From NCBI RefSeq assembly GCF_025567095.1, contig NZ_JAOQJH010000028.1: a DNA stretch of 46,714 nucleotides; one strand, given 5' to 3'. The notes under the pieces were generated by a model, which saw only the letters and a list, made by a program, of their open reading frames with translations, made no database searches and was not told the DNA's origin. Positions 22,682-31,718 of this stretch are shown here, piece after piece. The position numbers were made by a program, and so were the translations under genes. The stretch's first letter is position 1. The number at the start of each line of letters is the position of its first letter. The stretch is from Anthropogastromicrobium aceti. Lineage in GTDB: Bacteria > Bacillota > Clostridia > Lachnospirales > Lachnospiraceae.

Positions 22682-22720
22682 TTCATTACCTCCGTCAAAT
22701 CCCGCTCTATCAGACTCTTT

Positions 22721-24154
22721 TTATTTCTGCTGCAGTTTTGACAAAAGAACAACCGTCTCCACATGTGCACTCCACGGGAACATATCGACTGGCTGTACCT
22801 TTTCTACCTGATAACTATACTCACCTTCTTTACCTTCGCTGCACACCTTTTCAGTCAGATACTTTAAGTCTCTGGCAAGTGTTGCACTGTCGCAGCTTAC
22901 ATACACGATGCGGTCTGGATGCATAGCTGTGATGGTGTCTAAAAGTACGCTGTCACAGCCTTTTCTCGGAGGATCCACGACGATAACGTCTGCATGGCGT
23001 TCTTCTTTGCTGTCACGCTTTTCGTACCACTCTGGCAGCACTTCTTCTGCCTTTCCAACAAAGAACTCCGTATTGTCAAGACCATTTCGCGCTGCGTTTC
23101 CACGTGCATCCTCTATAGCCGCCGGAATAATTTCTACTCCGTAAACCTGCTTTGCACTGCGTGCCAAAAACAGGGAAATCGTTCCGATGCCGCAATACAA
23201 ATCCCACACTGTTTCCTGTCCGGTAAGACCGGCAAATTCGAGTGCTTTTTTGTAGAGCACCTCTGTCTGGGACGGATTTACCTGAAAGAAGCTCTGCGGT
23301 GAAATCTGAAATGTTACTTCACCAATCTTATCCTCTAAATATCCTGGTCCAAACAAATTTACAACTTTTTCGCCAAGAATTACATTTGTCTTTTTCTTAT
23401 TGATATTTAAACATACAGATGTCATACCCTGTATCTTTAGCAAACGCTCTGTAAGCTTGTCAGCATGAGGCAGACTGTCGGCATTGATGACGAGACATAC
23501 AAGAATCTGTCCTGTATGAAAGCCCACTCTAATCAGCGCATGGCGCACAATTCCTGTACCACGTTCTTCATCATATGGCGCAACGTGATACTCCTCCATG
23601 AATGACTTGATCTCTCGTATAATAGTCTGATTGATTTCTGGTGCGATCAGACAATCCTCACTGTCAATAATAGTGTGAGTGCGTCCTGCATAAAATCCAG
23701 CGCAAATGCCTTCCTTATCTAAACCAAATGGCACCTGTGCCTTATTGCGATAACGCCACGGCTTTTCCATGCCAAGCGTCATTGGCACTTCAATATCCTT
23801 TAATCCTCCAATGCGTCGCAGATTATTCTCTACCTTACGGCGCTTGAACTTTAGCTGTTCCTCATAAGTCATACATTGGAGCGTGCAGCCGCCGCACTGA
23901 CGTGCGACAGGACACAGCGGCTTTACACGATTTGGCGATGGCGTGATGATTTCCATCAGGCGTCCATAGCCATAATTCTTTTTGACCTTAATGACACGGA
24001 CCTTTGCAACATCTCCAATTACCGTATCCTTGATAAACAGAGGAAATCCATTCTCATTGCCAAGCTCACCCTCGCTTATCTTGCCGATGCCTTCACCTTC
24101 CACACTTAAATCTTCGATTGTTACAATGTAATCCTGATTTTTTTTCACTTCCAT
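22721..24154 (-). CDS. rlmD: 23S rRNA (uracil-C5)-methyltransferase, RlmD/RumA type
   Basis: This 477-residue protein has an N-terminal TRAM RNA-binding domain (about residues 1-68), an iron-sulfur cysteine set C81, C87, C90 (CPVARQCGGC) plus a later cysteine in DSEDCLIA, and a C-terminal SAM-dependent domain. The motifs DLYCGIGTISLFLA, VVDPPRKGCD and VYVSCDSATLARDL are those of TrmA/RumA enzymes with the catalytic cysteine. It makes 5-methyluridine in rRNA. Firmicutes often carry two paralogues (RlmCD), so the exact uridine cannot be told from sequence alone. Chromosomal core gene. Confidence 0.92.
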   Translation of the reverse strand: MEVKKNQDYIVTIEDLSVEGEGIGKISEGELGNENGFPLFIKDTVIGDVAKVRVIKVKKNYGYGRLMEIITPSPNRVKPLCPVARQCGGCTLQCMTYEEQLKFKRRKVENNLRRIGGLKDIEVPMTLGMEKPWRYRNKAQVPFGLDKEGICAGFYAGRTHTIIDSEDCLIAPEINQTIIREIKSFMEEYHVAPYDEERGTGIVRHALIRVGFHTGQILVCLVINADSLPHADKLTERLLKIQGMTSVCLNINKKKTNVILGEKVVNLFGPGYLEDKIGEVTFQISPQSFFQVNPSQTEVLYKKALEFAGLTGQETVWDLYCGIGTISLFLARSAKQVYGVEIIPAAIEDARGNAARNGLDNTEFFVGKAEEVLPEWYEKRDSKEERHADVIVVDPPRKGCDSVLLDTITAMHPDRIVYVSCDSATLARDLKYLTEKVCSEGKEGEYSYQVEKVQPVDMFPWSAHVETVVLLSKLQQK

Positions 24155-24176
24155 ACTTCTCCAACTCTTTTTCTTG

Positions 24177-25115
24177 TTACTGCAATACTGTTTTCTTAAT
24201 ATTGCTGTCCATTAAACGGTTAAATCCAATCCACTCACCTGGTGTTGCTGATGCAAGCTGCTCCTTCATAATTTCAAGCTTTGCATCTGCATTATCTGCA
24301 AAGTTAAGCGCTGCTGCCTCAATGATAGCAGGCTTTTTCGGTGAACCATACTCAAACTCACCGTGATGTGCTAAAATGCAATGCTTTAACTCTGATGCTA
24401 ATACTGGTGGGAAGCCCGGAATCTCACGGATATGACTTCCAATCATTTCAACACCCATTACAATGTGACCAAGCAACTGACCATCATCTGTGTAGTCATT
24501 TTCTGGGAAATCAGACAGCTCATTTACCTTTCCAATATCATGGAACATAGCTGCGGTCAAAAGCAGATCACGATTGATCATTGGGTAAAGCGTGCAGAAA
24601 AAATCACAAATCTTAGTAACAGACAAGGTATGCTCAAGAAGACCACCGATAAAGCCATGGTGAACAGACTTTGCTGCTGAATGCTGACAGAAATTCTTTA
24701 CAAACTCCTTATCTCCAAAAAAGCTCAAAAGAAGCTCATGCAGATGCGGCTCCTTAACCTTCTGAATAAAGCCATCCAGCTCCTTAAACATTACAGCCGG
24801 ATCTTTTTCAGAAACTGGGAAATAATCCTTCTGATCATATTCGCCCTCTTTTGCCTTGCGAATGCGGCGGCAATTTAACTGCAGACTGCCATTAAACAGA
24901 GTGACATCGCCATCAATTTTAATAAAGTCAAGATTTTCAAAATGCTCAATTGCACCAGACAGCTCCCATACCTTGCCATCAAGCACACCTGTCTTATCCT
25001 GCAAAGTCAGCGAATAATATGTCTTTCCTGCCTTTGTCGTTGCAATCGTTTTATTTTTACAGAAAAAAATCTGCGACAGGCGTTCTCCCTCACGCAGCTC
25101 CTGAATATATTTCAT
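24177..25115 (-). CDS. yhaM: YhaM-family 3'-5' exoribonuclease (OB fold plus HD domain)
   Basis: This 312-residue protein has an N-terminal OB-fold nucleic-acid-binding domain (SLTLQDKTGVLDGKVWEL) and a C-terminal HD phosphohydrolase domain with H...HD...H...D: HHGFIGGLLEHTLSV, AAMFHDIGKVNELSDF and ILAHHGEFEYGSP. This is the layout of YhaM, an RNase/DNase that trims RNA 3' ends. It lies just downstream of, and on the opposite strand to, mutS2, and upstream of rlmD with a 22-bp gap, so yhaM and rlmD are probably co-transcribed. Confidence 0.9.
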   Translation of the reverse strand: MKYIQELREGERLSQIFFCKNKTIATTKAGKTYYSLTLQDKTGVLDGKVWELSGAIEHFENLDFIKIDGDVTLFNGSLQLNCRRIRKAKEGEYDQKDYFPVSEKDPAVMFKELDGFIQKVKEPHLHELLLSFFGDKEFVKNFCQHSAAKSVHHGFIGGLLEHTLSVTKICDFFCTLYPMINRDLLLTAAMFHDIGKVNELSDFPENDYTDDGQLLGHIVMGVEMIGSHIREIPGFPPVLASELKHCILAHHGEFEYGSPKKPAIIEAAALNFADNADAKLEIMKEQLASATPGEWIGFNRLMDSNIKKTVLQ

Positions 25116-25363
25116 AATCTTTTACCTCTCTCACTTTTTTTGATACTTATTTAAGGGGATCATCCCCCTTTTATCTTATTATAAACAACTTCGCAATGCT
25201 TGTAAATGCTTTTACAAGTAAAAAAACTGTGGTTTTTCTTTTTCCTCTGTAGTATACTGAAGTTGCCTGTAAACTGTAACACACCAGAATCAGCGAAAGT
25301 TTCTTGCACTTTATTGTATTTTTTATTATACTTCTATTGTATTTTTTATTAAGGGGAAAATTT

Positions 25364-27763
25364 ATGAATCAAAAAGCTTTATCAACACTTGAATATACAA
25401 AAATAATCGCCCAGCTTGAGGAATATGCATCTACCTCAATGGGCAAAAAGCGCTGTCGCGAACTCGTTCCGATGAATGATCTTCAAGAGATCAAAACAGC
25501 GCAGGCACAGACAAGCGATGCACTAGCACGCATTCTTCGAAAGGGAAGCATCTCTTTTTCTGGTGCAAAGGATATACGCGACTCACTTCTTCGTTTGAAG
25601 GTTGGCTCATCATTAAGCATCGCTGAGCTTTTGCGTGTAAGCGCACTTCTTCGCGTTGCACTTCGCGCAAGCGACTATGGCAAGCGTGACCATGAACCTG
25701 GCGAGGAGGACGATGCACTTGACGCAATGTTTCGTGAGCTTGCACCTGTCGTTTCTCTTGCAAAGGAAATTGACCGCTGTATCCTCTCTGAGGAGGAGAT
25801 CGCTGATGATGCAAGCAACGGACTTCGCTCTGTGCGCCGTGCCATGAAAACTGCTGCCGAGAAGATCCGCACGCAGTTAAACAGTCTTGTTGTAAACTCA
25901 CGTACTTATCTGCAAGATGGCGTTATCACAATGAGAAATGGCCGTTACTGTGTACCTGTAAAGGCTGAGCACAAATCCAACGTGCCAGGAATGGTACATG
26001 ACCAAAGCTCTAGTGGTTCTACCATTTTTGTCGAGCCATTAAGCGTTGTAAAACTGAATAATGAGCTTCGCGAATTGGAGATCCGTGAACAAAAGGAAAT
26101 CGAGGCTGTTCTTGCAGCTCTAAGCAATCAGACATGTGATCATTTAGATGAGCTGACACTTGATCTTGAACTTATCGGAGAGCTTGATTTTATCTTTGCA
26201 AAGGCTGCTCTCTCCCGCCATTACCGCGGCTGTGAGCCAAGATTAAATAAAGATGGCATCATTCGTCTGAAAAATGCGCGTCATCCACTTCTTGATCCGC
26301 ACCGCGTTGTACCTATTACACTTACGCTCGGTGAGAACTTTGATCTTCTGATCGTTACCGGACCAAATACTGGTGGTAAGACTGTTTCATTAAAGACAGT
26401 TGGTCTTCTGACACTTATGGGTCTTGCCGGACTTCACGTACCGGCTGCTGAGGGAACAACTCTAAGCGTCTTTACTGAGGTTTACGCAGACATTGGCGAT
26501 GAGCAGAGCATTGAGCAGAATTTAAGTACATTCTCATCTCATATGACAAACACAGTTAAATTCTTAGACAAGGCTGATAAGGATTCTCTGGTTCTGTTTG
26601 ATGAGCTTGGCGCTGGTACCGACCCTGTTGAGGGTGCTGCACTTGCAATGGCAATTTTATCCTTCCTCCACAACATGAAGGTTCGCACAATGGCCACTAC
26701 ACATTACAGCGAATTAAAGCTTTTTGCTCTTTCTACTCCTGGTGTCGAAAATGCCAGCTGTGAATTTAACGTTGAAACACTTCGTCCGACATACCGTCTG
26801 TTAGTCGGCATTCCAGGAAAGAGTAACGCTTTTGCAATTTCAAGAAAGCTTGGTCTTCCAGAATTTATTATTGACGATGCTAAAAAGCATATCGATAGTC
26901 AGGATGAGAGCTTTGAGGATGTAATCTCTAATCTTGAGGCTTCACGTGTCCAAATGGAGCAAGATAAAGAACAAATTGCGGCTTATAAAGAGGAAATGGA
27001 GTCTCTTAAGAAGCAGCTTTCTGCCCAGAAAGAAAAGCTTGAGCAGCAAAAGGCAAAAATCTTACAGGATGCCAACGAAAAAGCACGCAAGGTTCTTCAG
27101 GATGCCAAAGATTATGCTGATGAAACTATACGAATTATAAATAAAAAGACTGATGGTGGCGAGGTTAGCCGTCTGCTTGAGGAAGAACGTACTAAGCTTC
27201 GTACTAAGCTTGATAAGACAGCATCAAAGGCACAGATTTCACAGCCAAAGGCTTCTCCATCTAAAAAGCCAGACGCTAAAAAGCTTAAGCTTGGTGATGC
27301 CGTTAAGGTAGTTTCGCTCAATCTTCGTGGTATTGTAAGTTCTCTTCCAAATGCAAGAGGAGATTTGTTTGTCCAGATGGGTATTCTTCGTTCTCAGGTC
27401 AATATTAATGATTTGGAGCTGATTGACGAGCAGACTATTTCTGGTGATGGCGTACCTGCAATGCGCACAAAACAAAAGGGCAATGGAAGCGGCAAGATTC
27501 GCATGTCAAAATCTGCCTCTGTTTCTCCTGAAATCAATCTGATTGGAAAAACAGTTGATGAGGCAATTCCAGAACTTGACAAATATCTCGATGATGCTTA
27601 TCTGGCACATCTTGAAAAGGTTCGTGTCGTACACGGACGCGGTACAGGTGCCCTTCGAAATGGCGTTCATCAGCATCTGCGCAAGCTCAAATATGTAAAG
27701 TCCTTCCATTTAGGGGAATTTGGTGAGGGCGACAGTGGTGTTACCATTGTTACTTTTAAGTAA
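25364..27763 (+). CDS. mutS2: MutS2, endonuclease/ribosome-collision ATPase
   Basis: This 799-residue protein has a MutS core without mismatch-recognition domain I. Walker A is GPNTGGKT at about residue 333 and Walker B LVLFDELGAGTDP at about 409. A long coiled coil runs at about 520-620, a KOW-like linker follows, and a C-terminal Smr domain starts near 725 (INLIGKTVDEA ... VRVVHGRGTGALRNGV). MutS2 acts on branched DNA and, in Bacillus, on collided ribosomes. ATG 25364 follows AAGGGGAA; the frame continues 20 codons upstream as a hydrophobic stretch without a ribosome site. It is divergent from yhaM with 248 bp between them. Confidence 0.95.
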   Translation: MNQKALSTLEYTKIIAQLEEYASTSMGKKRCRELVPMNDLQEIKTAQAQTSDALARILRKGSISFSGAKDIRDSLLRLKVGSSLSIAELLRVSALLRVALRASDYGKRDHEPGEEDDALDAMFRELAPVVSLAKEIDRCILSEEEIADDASNGLRSVRRAMKTAAEKIRTQLNSLVVNSRTYLQDGVITMRNGRYCVPVKAEHKSNVPGMVHDQSSSGSTIFVEPLSVVKLNNELRELEIREQKEIEAVLAALSNQTCDHLDELTLDLELIGELDFIFAKAALSRHYRGCEPRLNKDGIIRLKNARHPLLDPHRVVPITLTLGENFDLLIVTGPNTGGKTVSLKTVGLLTLMGLAGLHVPAAEGTTLSVFTEVYADIGDEQSIEQNLSTFSSHMTNTVKFLDKADKDSLVLFDELGAGTDPVEGAALAMAILSFLHNMKVRTMATTHYSELKLFALSTPGVENASCEFNVETLRPTYRLLVGIPGKSNAFAISRKLGLPEFIIDDAKKHIDSQDESFEDVISNLEASRVQMEQDKEQIAAYKEEMESLKKQLSAQKEKLEQQKAKILQDANEKARKVLQDAKDYADETIRIINKKTDGGEVSRLLEEERTKLRTKLDKTASKAQISQPKASPSKKPDAKKLKLGDAVKVVSLNLRGIVSSLPNARGDLFVQMGILRSQVNINDLELIDEQTISGDGVPAMRTKQKGNGSGKIRMSKSASVSPEINLIGKTVDEAIPELDKYLDDAYLAHLEKVRVVHGRGTGALRNGVHQHLRKLKYVKSFHLGEFGEGDSGVTIVTFK

Positions 27764-27784
27764 GAAAAAGAGAGGGGAATAAAT

Positions 27785-28543
27785 ATGATCAACCATGAAT
27801 TCGACATTATTCGTGTCTTAATTGCCAGCCAGGATGATGCAATGATTAAAAAGCTCATCTTGTGCCTGACAGAAAATGCATATGAAACAGTCACAGTTAA
27901 CAATAAAACTGATGCAAGAAAAAATCTGCTTTCCTTTCAGCCGCATATTCTGCTGCTAGACCGTCAGATTCCAACTATGAATAGTCTTGATTTATGCCGT
28001 GAATTTCACAATGCCTGCAATATTCCGATTTTAATGCTGTCTAATGATGATAATATCGTCGATAAGGTGCTTTCTCTTGAAATTGGATGTGATGATTTTA
28101 TGACAAAAGACTTTGATTCACGTGAGCTTATTGCTCGTATCCGTGCAATTGTCCGCCGTTCCCATTCAAACATGCCAGACTTTTCTACATTGTCTGGCAC
28201 ATCACCGTCAGCTGACAGCGATTCTTCAGCCAAATGTATTACATTCCCTGGCCTTGTTATCAATCTGACCAATTATTCGGTCAGCTACCGCGGTGCTACA
28301 ATTGAAATGCCGCCGCGCGAACTAGAGCTTTTATATTTTTTAGCCTCCTCACCTAATCAGGTGTTTACAAGAGAACAGCTTCTTGATCATGTGTGGGGCT
28401 ATGAGTATGTAGGCGATACCCGCACGGTAGATGTCCATATTAAACGCCTGCGCGCAAAGCTTCCAGGCAAAAACAGCTGGTCTATCGCTACCGTATGGGG
28501 AGTCGGCTACAAATTTCAGACAAAACCTGCAAAAAGCGAATAA
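27785..28543 (+). CDS. Orphan OmpR-family response regulator
   Basis: This 252-residue protein has a receiver domain with D59 as probable phosphoacceptor (HILLLDRQIP) and the lysine in DDFMTKDF. The usual acidic pair after the first strand is altered (VLIASQDDAM), with the two aspartates shifted by about one position. A linker of about 30 Ser/Asp-rich residues precedes a clear winged helix (FTREQLLDHVWGYEYVGDTR). No kinase gene is adjacent. It follows mutS2 by 21 bp and probably shares its transcript. It may work with a distant kinase or without phosphorylation. Confidence 0.88.
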   Translation: MINHEFDIIRVLIASQDDAMIKKLILCLTENAYETVTVNNKTDARKNLLSFQPHILLLDRQIPTMNSLDLCREFHNACNIPILMLSNDDNIVDKVLSLEIGCDDFMTKDFDSRELIARIRAIVRRSHSNMPDFSTLSGTSPSADSDSSAKCITFPGLVINLTNYSVSYRGATIEMPPRELELLYFLASSPNQVFTREQLLDHVWGYEYVGDTRTVDVHIKRLRAKLPGKNSWSIATVWGVGYKFQTKPAKSE

Positions 28544-28546
28544 TTT

Positions 28547-29056
28547 TTACTCGTTTGGATGATTCCAGTGCAGACGATGAAGCTCACCATTTAACTGCAT
28601 ACTGGCAAAATGATTCTGACGAAGTGCCTCATACAGCACAATCGCAACGGAATTTGATAAATTCAAGGAGCGAATCTGTGGATTCATTGGAATACGGAAA
28701 CACTGGTCTTCATAGTCAAGCAAAATCTCTTCCGGGATTCCAGCGCTCTCCTTTCCAAACATCAGATACGCATCCTCATCATACTGGGCATCACTATATA
28801 CGTGATGTCCTTTTGTTGTTGCCAAATACAGCTTTTTAGATGCATCTGGATTTTTCTCAAGAAAATCATTGAAATTTTCATAAACGCGCACATCAAGATG
28901 CTGCCAGTAATCAAGGCCTGCTCTCTTTAATGCCTTCTCATCGAGTGAAAAACCAAGTGGCTTAATCAGGTGAAGTGTTGTTCCTGTTGCCACACATGTT
29001 CTTCCAATATTTCCTGTATTTGCCGGAATCTCCGGCTCTAATAATACTACATTCAT
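28547..29056 (-). CDS. trmL: tRNA (cytidine/uridine-34 2'-O)-methyltransferase TrmL
   Basis: This 169-residue SPOUT-class methyltransferase shows the three conserved motifs: PEIPANTGNIGRTCVA at the N-terminus, FGKESAGIPEEIL in the middle and IRSLNLSNSVAIVLYEALRQ near the end, where the trefoil knot binds SAM. It methylates the wobble ribose of tRNA-Leu isoacceptors. It converges with the response regulator gene with only three bases between them. It is downstream of the AIR-synthase-like gene with a 17-bp gap, so it is likely the last gene of the VanW operon. Confidence 0.94.
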   Translation of the reverse strand: MNVVLLEPEIPANTGNIGRTCVATGTTLHLIKPLGFSLDEKALKRAGLDYWQHLDVRVYENFNDFLEKNPDASKKLYLATTKGHHVYSDAQYDEDAYLMFGKESAGIPEEILLDYEDQCFRIPMNPQIRSLNLSNSVAIVLYEALRQNHFASMQLNGELHRLHWNHPNE

Positions 29057-29073
29057 ACTATTTGCCTTTCTTC

Positions 29074-30063
29074 TTACTTTCTAATACGCACAAGCTCATC
29101 CTGCGCAGGTTTGTCAAGATATCTAACTTCATCATCTCTGCGAATCACACGTGCGTTTTCTTTTGTTACCTGACCAATCACAACACAGCTAACTCCTACC
29201 TTTGCAAGTGCAGCACACACCTTTTCCGGCTGCATTGAAGATATAAGACATGCACCATCTCCTATCAGCTGATAAGGATTTATGCCATAAAACTCACTGA
29301 TTTCAACTGATTCCTGACGAATAGGAATCTTTCGCATGTCTATGTCGAGTCCTGCACCGATGCCATCTGCATAATTCCAAAGTGCGTTTAAAACACCGCC
29401 CTCCTGAATTGGATATATACAAGCATCAATATCCTCAAGTGCATCTTTTACAGGGCGAATACTAAGTGTGTCCAAAAACTGCTGTGCCTGACGTATAAAG
29501 CCCTGTGTATACTGCTTTGTCAGTGCGTCTTCTCCGTAAGCTGCAAGCAGTCCAATTCCTGCCATTCCCGCATGACCTGCCATGCAAAGTGTACTTCCTG
29601 CCTGAAGTATTTTGTTCTGATTTTTGTCGTCATTATCTGTTAAGTCAGCGTTAGCATATCCAACTGCTGTAACTGATATGACTGCCTTTTGCACGAAGCT
29701 GCTGACGCTTGCTGTCACTAAGCCAAGCTTAACTGCTTCTTTCTGACACAAGGCAGCTATATAACCAGTTAACTCTGCCATAAATGCTTCTTCGCTGTCT
29801 TCTGACCAAAGAAAGCTGACATTTACAAGCTTTGTACATCCACGCTGTGCAAAAACTGTATTGCATGCTCTGTAAAATGCAAGTGCGACATCCTCTTTTG
29901 CCGAAATTGTCATCATTGCTTCTGAGACAATCTCCTTTTTTTCATGGCAAATCACTGCGCAATCATAATTTTGTGCAAAGCCTTCTGCTAGCTTTTGCAC
30001 TCTTTTAATTGGCCGTACAATGCTTCTTTGCTGCGCATTATACGAATATCTTCCTGTTCGCAT
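29074..30063 (-). CDS. AIR synthase-related (PurM/HypE-like fold) protein
   Basis: This 329-residue protein resembles the two-domain PurM/HypE family. The C-terminal domain is clearest: GAGLDIDMRKIPIRQESVEI then SEFYGINPYQLIGDGACLIS matches the part of HypE/ThiL that carries a G-D-G loop. The N-terminal domain is diverged; the acidic metal-ATP motifs of PurM (DG/DDxxF) are not evident. The reaction is unknown. AIRS-like proteins of this type are common single genes in Clostridia. It lies between a VanW-family gene and trmL in one minus-strand run, which gives no clear functional hint. Confidence 0.78.
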   Translation of the reverse strand: MRTGRYSYNAQQRSIVRPIKRVQKLAEGFAQNYDCAVICHEKKEIVSEAMMTISAKEDVALAFYRACNTVFAQRGCTKLVNVSFLWSEDSEEAFMAELTGYIAALCQKEAVKLGLVTASVSSFVQKAVISVTAVGYANADLTDNDDKNQNKILQAGSTLCMAGHAGMAGIGLLAAYGEDALTKQYTQGFIRQAQQFLDTLSIRPVKDALEDIDACIYPIQEGGVLNALWNYADGIGAGLDIDMRKIPIRQESVEISEFYGINPYQLIGDGACLISSMQPEKVCAALAKVGVSCVVIGQVTKENARVIRRDDEVRYLDKPAQDELVRIRK

Positions 30064-30081
30064 ATCTTTTGCCCTTCCTAT

Positions 30082-31632
30082 TTATTCATAATATGGCCAA
30101 TCTTCTCCGCCAAGCGTTGTTACTGAGATATCAATTGTCCAGCCAATATATGGAAATACCATAGACTCGCCTGCATTTCCCGGACGAACTGATGCACTGA
30201 CATTACAATCTGATGCTCGGTAAATAAGTCCTGATGCAGCCTTATAGCTGTCACGATTCAACTCCTCTTCCTCCACAAGCTGTCCGTCAATATAGATCTG
30301 CTTATATGACACACAAGATAATGCCGGGTGCACTTCAACCTCAACCTGATGCTTATAATTAACGCGCACCTCTCCTACCTGACATTCAGTGTCGTTTACA
30401 ACGATGTTGTACAGCGTCTCTGGCCATGAAACAGATAAAATCTCTGTTCTAAATCTTACAGAACGATTTGCATCGCGCTCCTCAATTCCCCAGATATTGA
30501 TACAGATGCGGTCTCCCGTTATATATGCTTCAATATAAATTGGATGATTTGAAGTATTTACAAATTTAAAATCAGAATTATCCTGCGGTGCCACCATTGC
30601 ATCCATGCCTGGATACACATAATTTACCATCATCGAATGATTTTTACGATACGCAACCTCAAGTTCTGCACGCAGCACGGCATTATAAAGTGTCGTCGTC
30701 ACCTGGCAGACTCCTCCGCCAACTACCATCTCTACCCTTCCCTGATTGTAGCCTGGTGCCTCTAAGTAGCCATTTTCTGTCGTAACTGCGCCGTACAAAT
30801 CAAGCGCAGATATTGTTTCGCCCGGATAGAAAACACGGCCATTCATGCCTTCTGCTGCACGGGCAATGTTATTTCGTCTGTTCTGATTTCCAAGACCATC
30901 TGTGTAAAAGCTTCCAAGCGGCAGCTCACTAAATGCAAAATCGGCACTAGTATATGTCGCTGGTGTTTCCGTATAAGGAAACGTATAATTTATAGGATCA
31001 GCCGTTGAAAAATCATTTATCAGACCTGTCAGCTCATTATAAATAGCCTCAGTATCAAATGCAATTCCATTTACTGCCTCTGTTACAACAAACTGTGCAT
31101 TCTCACGTCTGACACTTGCATTAGATACTGTCTGCGTCAGCGCTGACGTATATTGGCTTATCGTGTCATGAAGTGTTTGCGTATCAAGCGAAAACTGCAG
31201 ATCAAGGTTTACAGGATTTACATCCATATCCTTTTGCTTTTTATACTGCTCTACGATATTTCCGCTCATAGTTAAATTGTCAAGAGAAGATACAATCTCT
31301 GCATTTGTACACGCTACGCCAAAGGAGGATGCACTGTACTCATAAGTATTTCCTACAATGTTCCATACCATATATCGTGACTGCCTGTCTTCTATATAAT
31401 CAGAGATCTCGCTTTTTGCTTCTTCAAGCGTTTTTCCCTCAAGGCTTATTCCTTCATAGCTTACACCTCTTGGAAATACACCAGTCGTACTCGTATTGAA
31501 CGTTAATACAAATGGTGTCTTAGCAGTATCTGCCTCTGATGCATACGATACCACTCCAACCGCTCCAAGGATCACAAACGCTGCCGCAGCTGCCTTTGCT
31601 GCCCTTTTTTTAATTTTCTTTAATGATCTCAT
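30082..31632 (-). CDS. VanW-family cell-wall protein, paralogue 2
   Basis: This 516-residue protein starts MRSLKKIKKRAAKAAAAAFV, a signal anchor. It has a peptidoglycan-binding-4-type region (YEGISLEGKTLEEAKSEISD; residues about 45-260) and a VanW domain with NIARAAEGMNGRVFYPGE and VVGGGVCQVTTTLYNAVLRA. The start at 31632 is nine bases after AAGGAG; a longer frame to 31740 lacks such a site. It is exported and probably binds or helps handle cell wall; VanW has no settled biochemical role. It lies 86 bp downstream of a close paralogue, so the pair arose by tandem duplication. Confidence 0.9.
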   Translation of the reverse strand: MRSLKKIKKRAAKAAAAAFVILGAVGVVSYASEADTAKTPFVLTFNTSTTGVFPRGVSYEGISLEGKTLEEAKSEISDYIEDRQSRYMVWNIVGNTYEYSASSFGVACTNAEIVSSLDNLTMSGNIVEQYKKQKDMDVNPVNLDLQFSLDTQTLHDTISQYTSALTQTVSNASVRRENAQFVVTEAVNGIAFDTEAIYNELTGLINDFSTADPINYTFPYTETPATYTSADFAFSELPLGSFYTDGLGNQNRRNNIARAAEGMNGRVFYPGETISALDLYGAVTTENGYLEAPGYNQGRVEMVVGGGVCQVTTTLYNAVLRAELEVAYRKNHSMMVNYVYPGMDAMVAPQDNSDFKFVNTSNHPIYIEAYITGDRICINIWGIEERDANRSVRFRTEILSVSWPETLYNIVVNDTECQVGEVRVNYKHQVEVEVHPALSCVSYKQIYIDGQLVEEEELNRDSYKAASGLIYRASDCNVSASVRPGNAGESMVFPYIGWTIDISVTTLGGEDWPYYE

Positions 31633-31718
31633 TCTGTGAAACTCCTTCTTACGTAGAAACATGCGCCCCTTACAATAAGCGGCGCATGGATAAAAACTAC
31701 TATTTAGCGTATCATAAT

